From contig CALZFC010000018.1 in NCBI GenBank assembly GCA_945643635.1, positions 4,253,501-4,317,500 of the forward strand: a stretch of DNA of 64,000 nucleotides, written 5' to 3'. Below, in pieces: positions 56,583 to 64,000 of the stretch. Positions within the stretch are counted from its first letter, which is position 1. Each line of letters starts with the position of its first letter. A program made the translations under genes and the position numbers. Under the pieces are notes generated by a model. That model ran no database searches. It was not told the DNA's origin and worked only from the letters and a program-made list of their open reading frames with translations. This stretch comes from Allodiplogaster sudhausi. Its lineage: Eukaryota > Nematoda > Chromadorea > Rhabditida > Diplogasteridae.

Positions 56583-59500
56583 GAAAGAGAAAGAGAGAGT
56601 GAAACAGAGAGAGAGAGAGAGCGGGATAAAGACGCAGACAGAGACTGTCGATGATGCCTTAGGCTGCTTCGGCTGCTGCTGCCTACGTCTTCCTCCCGCC
56701 CATCGGCATGCTCTTATACTCGGGCGAGAGTTTGTGTAGACTAGCTTCTCGTCGGTGCCCCAGGGGGAGGGAGAGAAAGAGAGCGAGAGAGTGAGAGAGA
56801 GATCGAGAGAGAGATCGAGATCTAGAGAGAGTATGGCATCATGCCCTCGGGGAGGCGTAGCATACAGAAGCATCCTGGGTTAGATGCTCAATCTCGCTCT
56901 CTCTCTCACTCTCTCTCTCCATCGCTCTCTCTTTCTCTCTCCTTCTGGCCATGCATGTCTGCCCTCTGTTATGTTCCCATCATGTCTGCAGTGTCTCCAT
57001 CAGTTCTCTTCCTCTCTGGTATCACCTATAATTCTCATTTCTCTCTCTCTCTCAATTACTAAATCGTTGAGCCAAGTTATTGCAGGCGAGTGTGTTTGGC
57101 GTGATCATCCCTCGAGGCAAGAAGAAGCACCTCTCGTGAAGGGTGAGACCTCTCAGGTTCAGACAGTGTCAAGTGGAAGCTTATCCAGGGAGAGAGAGAA
57201 AGTAGAGAGAGAGCGAGAGAGGGGGAGAGAAATAGAAAGAGAGAGAAAGAGAGAAAGAGAGCGAGATAGAGAGAGAAGAGAGAAAGCGAGAGAACAAGAA
57301 GAAACAGGCTGAAAGAGATTACCTTGTCAATTCTGAGTCATCTTCATCCTAACAGACTGTAGTAGTGTGTAAAGTGGATAAAGCATGTAGTTGGAGAGAA
57401 AGAGTGAGAGAGAGAAAGAGAGTGAGAGAGAGAGAAAGAGAGTGAGAGAGAGAAAGAGAGTGAGAGAGAGAGAGAGAAATAGTGAGAGAGAGAGAAAGAG
57501 TGAGAGAGAGAAAGAGAAAGAGAGACTGAACTTTTATTGGTCTCATCGCCAGATGTAAGCTAGTACTTGTCATTCCTTCTTTCCCTGTGGCAATTTAATT
57601 ACTTATTTTGGGTATACCAGAGGCGGAAAAATAATATTTCTTCTCATATCAAGTGAAATCACGGGACTATTTCACCTTTGGCTTATCCATTGTAGATTTT
57701 TTTCCGCATGCATACATTATACAAATCCGATTCCTCTGTTCATCCATGATGTTGTGTGGTTACTGTATGTAAGGAGGTATCCGGGGAATAATTAACCTAA
57801 TTTTTTTCTATATGAACATATTCATCTTGGCGTAAAACATTTCTCCAGAAAGTTTGAACGATTTTCTTCCATTACATTCTGAGAAATAGTAACGTGAAAA
57901 CTAGCGGGTAGAGAATTAGCTACGATAGGTCGGGGCCACTCTCCTATTTCACATGCTCTCTCGACCGAGCGACAGGCAACTTTATGAGCGCGGGCATTCA
58001 AATGCGTTTTCTAGCGCTACTGTAGAATTATTCGCCGGATACTTCCTTTAGGTCGTCATTTTGAATGTTTGTCCTCGTTTCCGATACGGAAGAGCTTAGA
58101 GCGTTGCAAAAACAGCTAAGCTGGTCTTCATTACGATGACGGTCAGTAGACTAATTTGTTGGACGAAGAGACGAGGGAGAGAGAGAGAGAGAGAGAGAGG
58201 GAGCGACATCTGTGAGGCGGAGGAATGGGTTGAGCGATCAACAGAAGAAAACGGCAATTCCTCTCCCGCCGAGAGATGCATCTGACCGGTTATCCTTCCT
58301 ATCACTTGTCTGTTCAGAAGGAGAGAGAGATAAGGAGAGAGAGCAATAGAGATAGCGAGGCAGAGTAAAAGAGAGGGAAATAGAGAGAGAGAGATATTGA
58401 GGCAGAGAGAGAGAGAGTGTTACATAAAGATTTTTTTGCGAAAAAAAAAACCTGACGAGACTGTAATCAACGGCGCCGTCTAGCATAAAGATGCAGCAGT
58501 TCTCTTTTTCCTCTCTCCCTCTCACTCTCTATCTCTCTCTCTTTCTTTTCTTTGCCCTTCTCAAACTATCTTTGCCTTCTCGCTTTCTCTAATCACTTAA
58601 ACTCCTTCTTTTTCACTCTCGCTCTCTCGCCGTCTCTGCCTCCCCTTTTTTCTCTCTCTTAAACTGTACCTCCCTCTTTTTCTCAGCCTTTTTTCGCTGT
58701 CTCTCCTCGTTATCATTATCTCGCTCTCTCTCTCTCTCTAGCTCTCTCTATCTGCATCTCCATCTGCATACAAGCATACAACATCCTTGAGCCGTTTGAC
58801 TCTCCGCCGTCGGCGGAGGAACCTCTTCCGTTTCATCAACAGTTTCCCCCAATCATTTCAGCGAAAGATGTAATAAATCGTTTGCTTCATTTCTTCCTTT
58901 TCAAAATGTGGCTTCTTTATACAAAAATTCACCATAATTTTTAAGCAATATTGTGGAGCATGCACATCTTCTATTTATCTGTAAAAACTAATTATACAAA
59001 TTTTAATGATATTTTATATAAAATCAATAATACCTACATAAGTACTTGGTCTTTTCGATGTTCTTGAAGATGATTACCAAATAAAAATTGGAAAAGAAGA
59101 AAGGTTAGAGTTTGAGCAAGGTACAAGGGAGCCCTTCCATTGGGGCCTTGGGGCCCCTCGGGGGGAAAGAAGTTTTTCTTTTCTCTCTCATGAACAAGGT
59201 TAGCTCTGTTCTCGCCGTTCGCTCCGTCTCAAAGTTTGCCTGGTGTACATGTCGAATTAGAGACTGCACCAGCACACCTTCTCATGTCAATGCTTGCCAC
59301 CGAGAGTGGGGCATCTATTCCAACATTGTCTTAGTTTAGCCTTTGTCTCTCTCTCTCTCTATTTCTTTCTCTCGCTTTCTCTCTCTCTCTTCCTCTAGCA
59401 CCTTTTCCACCATGACTTATTCTCTTATCTTCCAAACCCTGACTTCCTCTTTCTCCTTGATTTCTTTGCCTTTTCCTTTGTCGCCAACTTAAGTTCCAAT

Positions 59501-60722
59501 CCACACTGGCTATTGTATTCGAGATTCCATTGTGCTGAGCTATGTATGTACGTAGAAGAGAGGGCAAGAAATAAAGAGTAGGCAAGAAAGATAGGAGAGA
59601 ATGAGAGAGATGGCCAGAGAAAGAAGGACCGAGAGAGAGAGATAGAGAGAGAGAGCTAGCTAGATAGATAGATAGAGGGTTGAGAAGATACTGAAAGAGT
59701 AAGGATGGGAGAAAATTAAAGGTAGGGAAGAAGCTGAATGTAAGAGAGATAAAGAAAGAGAGATCGAAAGCATGAGAACGAGAAGAAAAACAAAGTAAGC
59801 AAAAGAGAGAGTGAGAGTGAGAGAGAGAGAGAGAGAGTGAGGGCGAGAGAGAGAGGGCAAAGAAAATATTCAGATTGACAGAGACAATGGCAGCGTCTAT
59901 ATGTAACAGTCTTCCCGATTCGATGACGTCTCACAATCAGGGCAACGAGAAAGCTGGTCTTGCTGTGGACAGCTTTTAATCAATGGGGTGGAGTGGAAGA
60001 GGGAAAGATGAATACAGAGAGTGAGTGAGAGAGAGAGATAGAGAGATAGGAGGAAGCAAAGAGAGAGAGATAGGAAGAAACAGAGAGAGAGAGGAGAGAG
60101 GCAGGGAGAGAGAGTAAAGATATTGCATCAGATGTCTTGAACCGAATTCGCTTCCGGCACGGTACACTTAGACTGATGTAAGGAATACTGCAAAAGTGAC
60201 CCGTTCCCCTAACGAGTTATACTTCTGCAAATACATCTTATGCCACCGTGAATTGTTGAAGCGATAGTCCCGATCACTTGCACTGATAGCATGCTGTTGT
60301 ATTACGCTAATCTGAATATGTTGTCAGATCTTTAGTTGATGTATGAATAAATAAATAAATAATCAATTCGAAAAAGTTTGTGGTAAAGTTTGTGATTGTT
60401 AGACCATTCATTCATTGTTAGAGGGAAAAGAGTTTCCTTATTTATGCTTTTTTCAGTGATGATATAGATTTGGCACCGCGCTAAAAGTGAGAGAGGATGT
60501 GTTGGTGGTGATACCGGGGTGAGGGGGTAGTAAACAGCCCCTGAGGCACCACTCAAATACGTGCCACTGATTCTGAGAAGACACACACACACACAAACAC
60601 GACGAATACACTAGCTCTGATCCGGACTGAAATAGAGTACTTCTCACGAGAAGTATGTATGTATGCATGCTGGATTATGACTTCGTCGTATGAGAGGTAG
60701 CGAGGGTTACGAGGGTTAGGCT

Positions 60723-60762
<40 letters not shown>

Positions 60763-61031
60763 CAAAGAAAGAGCTGAGATGAGCCAACGTATGATTAATA
60801 CACACACACTACTGCTAGCAGGTATTGTTTGCGTGTTGAGAGCAAAGCCATGAACAACATCTGTCGAAGTGAGAAGTCAAGAGAGAACTGATCTGGAGGC
60901 AGTCGATAGAATGACTCAAGGCAAGGCAAGCTAGTCAAGGATTGGAGACGGGGACAAACGTCTCTGACATACATACATACATACATAGTTAGATTTTCTT
61001 TTTCTTTCTCTCTCGCCCTCTCTGGTTAGAT

Positions 61032-61065
<34 letters not shown>

Positions 61066-61950
61066 TCTTGTTTTTCTTACACGACGTAAGAGACTTGTTA
61101 AAGGGATTTAGTGCAAGTAGTAGAAGAGATACATACTTTCAGGAAGGAGTTGATTTTTGAATATATCCTCGAAAACATCTCATTTGCAAAGAGAACGAAA
61201 ATCCGGTGAAAATATGTTTATTAACACAATAACACGGCTTATTACGGAGGGGAAAGAGTTCAAAGAAGTTGACAAAAAGAAAAAAAGGGAACACGCCCGC
61301 GGAGCAATATTATATTGCAGGTCGCACCACTGAAGAAGATCGTTCGATTCAGGCAAACAATAAATGATATGTTCTGTCTTTTTTTCTCTTCTCTTTTTAC
61401 AATTACGACTATGTACCTACGTGTAAATATTAAGCAAACATTAGAGAAAAAAATTAACAAATTATAACGCATAAATAATATACTAGCATATATATGTTCT
61501 CTGTTCAAGGCACGACTCGTAAAGGCAAGGAAGAAGATAAAACCGAGAGAACGAAAGACTGACGATTCTATCCATTACAAAATAGCAAAAAAAATTATAC
61601 AATCTCAATTATAAATAATTAAAAACGACGGAATCACTGGTTAGTAATATGTAAGTTATAGGCAATTCTTTAAATAAAAACCAAAATTATTTTATGAAAT
61701 AATAAAATGCTATCTTAAGGAATGAAGAAAAGAAACAAATTGAACGACATAGTCGATACGTGCGGAATTGGCCTTTTTTCTCAGCCCGGATTTGTGATAT
61801 GTTTGTTCTTGGCTCAGGTGTGCTTATCAGAGTGAATTCTCATAAGCTGATTTTGCTAGCCATGCCCTATTTTTAGGCTACCTACTAGTCTACTAAGCAC
61901 AAGATACTCTTCTATACTCTCGATTCTCTGACCAGTGGATGTGGGTCCCT
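56486..61950. other. intergenic, microsatellite-rich, no gene seen
   Basis: Lies between the two Cys-rich genes. GA tracts: 56545-56640, 56765-56830, 57185-57285, 57395-57525, 58165-58420, 59595-59870, 60015-60115, 60725-60765. CT tracts: 56885-57060, 58500-58745, 59345-59400, 61005-61070. A possible short Ser/Cys-containing frame at 59190-59339 lacks support. The promoter of the modular gene must lie just above 56485, but no TATA box is evident. Confidence 0.5.
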
Positions 61951-64000
61951 CTACGGTCTCTTGATCTGCGCTGACTTGGGTCTAGACTGTCTGATGAAGC
62001 TGGACGGCTGACGGGGTGGGGGCGGGGCGTGCGCCGGTGCCGCAAGCTTTGGCGCCCTGCTCTTCTGCGGCGTCTTATTGGCACAGAGCGCAGCGCACGA
62101 CTGGGCGCACGCGGGCGCGCAGCTCCTCGACGACTGCCCCGACGCGATGCACTGGCCGCGGCAGACGACGCCGCACGCGTCCCGACACGACGGGATCGGG
62201 CACGCCGCGTCGCAAGCGGCGAGACATGTCGGCGAGCACGTGTCGGCTGGAGAGAAAGAGAATAGAGAAATAGAAATTGAAATAATAAATCATAATTCAC
62301 TCACTTTTATAAGCAGTGAAATATACATACGAATTAACTTAATTTTAATTCATGAAGAATATGCATCTTTACATATATTTTTTATAGACACAAATACAAA
62401 AGGGATCTGCATAGATCTGTCAAAATCAAAATTGACAGTTTGGCATTAAAAATGTCGGATGCCTTTAGAGCCACTTGGGAAAGCATGCTTGAATTTTAAA
62501 GAAAGATGAAAGAAAAAGAAAGATATGTAGCTACGACTCACGTTGTCCTCTGCACTTGGTGTCGCATTGCGTGTCGCATGGAATGGCGCAGACGTAGCCG
62601 TCGTTGCTGCTCTCGTCGACGCCGTTGCTGCTCAAGGCGCTGTTGTTGATGGGCGCGGGAGTCGGAGCCGGAGCGGGCGCTGGAGCCGGAGTGCTGCTGC
62701 TGCTGACGACGACGAAGGAGAGCGGCGAGCGAGACGAAGCGGAAGCGGCGGAGCCGGAGTGCGAGGCTGAGGCCGGGGCCGGCCGCGGAATCGACACGTA
62801 CGTCGTCGGCTTCGGCTCCGTGGCGCAGAGCTGCGCGCACGACGCGTCGCATGCTGAAGGCGATTAATTAATTAATTAATTTATTTATTATTATTTTTTA
62901 GAGGCAGTCCATGGAAAATGATACTGGAACACAAAAAATAGAGGATATTGGTTAAAAAATGTATAATTAAATTTAAATCTCCCTTACCCGCGTTGCATTC
63001 CGCCGTGTCGCGCTTGACGCATCGCTTGTGGCATTCGGCGCGGCACTGCGGCAGGCAAAGATTGTCGCCGGCCGGAAAGCGTGATGGCGTCAAATCGATC
63101 TCGATTTGGACCTTGACGAAACATTTTTTTTTCACATGTATGTAGTATATCTTATATTTAGCAGAATATTTTTTAAACATTCTTAATTATGTATATACAT
63201 ATATTTTTTTTATTCATTATACAAGAACACAAAGTTTATCGTCAATTCCTTTTACACAATTTCTAATGAAATTTATTTAACGGGATAACAATAGCTCGAC
63301 ATGCTTCCGAACCTGTTGCAGACAGCTCGCGTCGCATGCTGGCATGCAGCGCAGGTCGCAGTTCGTGATGGCGTTTCCGTTGCCGTTTCCTTCCGGCGGC
63401 GGTGGACACGCGACGGCGCACTGCGCGTGGCACAACGAGCCACAGTGGTCTTGCGGCAGACGCACGACGCACTGGGCGTTGCATGTCTGCTCGCAGAGCG
63501 GAATGCACTCGGCAGAGAAGAGAGCGAGCGCCGGCGTTGGCTCCACCTGTTTTTTATCGATTCATTCATGCCATTTATTGATTGATTTTTTACTAGTAAT
63601 GAAATAAAATAAACGGCCAAAAAATACCGGCGCCGCGACGCACTCGCCGGCGCACACTTCGGTGCACAGCGGCTGGCACGCGGACAGCGACGACGTGCGC
63701 TCAAACATGCAGCCACGCATGCATGTCTAAAATGACGTTTGAATTCGCGCGCTTTCTCTCCTTCTCTCAGCATTTAACTCTTCTTCTCACAAACATTGTA
63801 CAGTAGATCAAACATTAAAAAAATAATTTAAAATCAATGAATAACCTGCTCGCACGGGCATTTGACAGACTCGATGATGATGTTGATCTGCGCATGCTGC
63901 TCGACACACTCTGGCGCACAGGCGGGCGCGCATGGCGCTGGGCAGAAGCCGGCCGGAATTTGGGGCGACGGCGGCTTCAAAGGAGCCGACGGAGCCGTCT
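61951..64000 (-). CDS. second secreted-type Cys-rich protein, 3' six exons, partial
   Basis: Exons: 64000-63846 (continues beyond the window), 63726-63628, 63546-63313, 63111-62988, 62853-62542 and 62246-61951, ending TAG. Phases are consistent (0, 0, 0, 1, 1). Cys motifs follow a C-x(3)-C pattern: C-A-P-A-C-A-P-E-C, C-M-R-G-C, C-I-P-L-C-E-Q-T-C-N-A-Q-C, C-R-A-E-C-H-K-R-C, C-D-A-S-C-A-Q-L-C and C-L-A-A-C-D-A-A-C. The 62853-62542 exon includes a low-complexity P-A-P-A-P-T-P and Ser/Ala linker. The C-terminal tail is basic and Pro-rich (H-A-P-P-P-P-R-Q-P) without Cys. It resembles the neighbouring modular protein in architecture but is less Gln-rich. The signal peptide must be outside the window. 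An extracellular structural role is inferred. Confidence 0.8.

Overview
The window looks like nuclear DNA of a nematode, or a close relative. The grounds are a STR/SRH-like serpentine chemoreceptor, a ZYG-11/ZER-1-type LRR-ARM gene, secreted proteins built of C-x-P-x-C cassettes, a BEL/Pao-like retrotransposon fragment and recurring 'tttcccgcc' motifs. Genes have many short introns with variable acceptors rather than an invariant TTTTCAG, so I do not assign it to Caenorhabditis. The species cannot be read from the sequence. All gene models below were spliced by eye.

Layout: 1-2.8 kb holds the tail of one gene, a complete small Cys-rich secreted-protein gene and a decayed tandem copy of it. 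4.6-5.3 kb is a truncated chemoreceptor gene. 5.6-22.0 kb is one giant asymmetric inverted repeat. A ~94-bp unique sequence occurs at both ends in opposite orientation. Inside lie a ~12.5-kb polypurine minisatellite (148-bp unit with higher-order duplications), a BEL/Pao-like LTR-gag fragment at the hinge, and a ~3.0-kb polypyrimidine arm of the same satellite. 23.3-25.7 kb is a kelch-repeat gene. A full-length, apparently intact Mutator-like element (25764-28846) sits in or just after it, with long TIRs, a 10-bp TSD and a DDE/SWIM/AT-hook transposase. 30.2-31.2 kb is a secreted protein gene. 38.1-32.8 kb (minus) is a ZYG11/ZER1-like Cul2 substrate receptor with an apparent 1-bp frameshift. 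39-41 kb carries two MITE-like elements and a GC-rich repeat. 43.2-41.3 kb (minus) is a multi-pass membrane protein gene with one in-frame stop. 43.2-49.4 kb is non-coding and saturated with GA/CT microsatellites.

56.5-49.5 kb (minus) is a 17-exon gene for a secreted Cys/Gln-rich protein made of repeated cassettes, nearly every intron in phase 0 and several with GC-AG ends. 64.0-62.0 kb (minus) is the 3' part of a related Cys-rich secreted protein gene that continues beyond the right edge.

The genes do not form a pathway. The most notable items are the 16.4-kb inverted polypurine structure, the modular Cys-cassette gene and the intact MULE.
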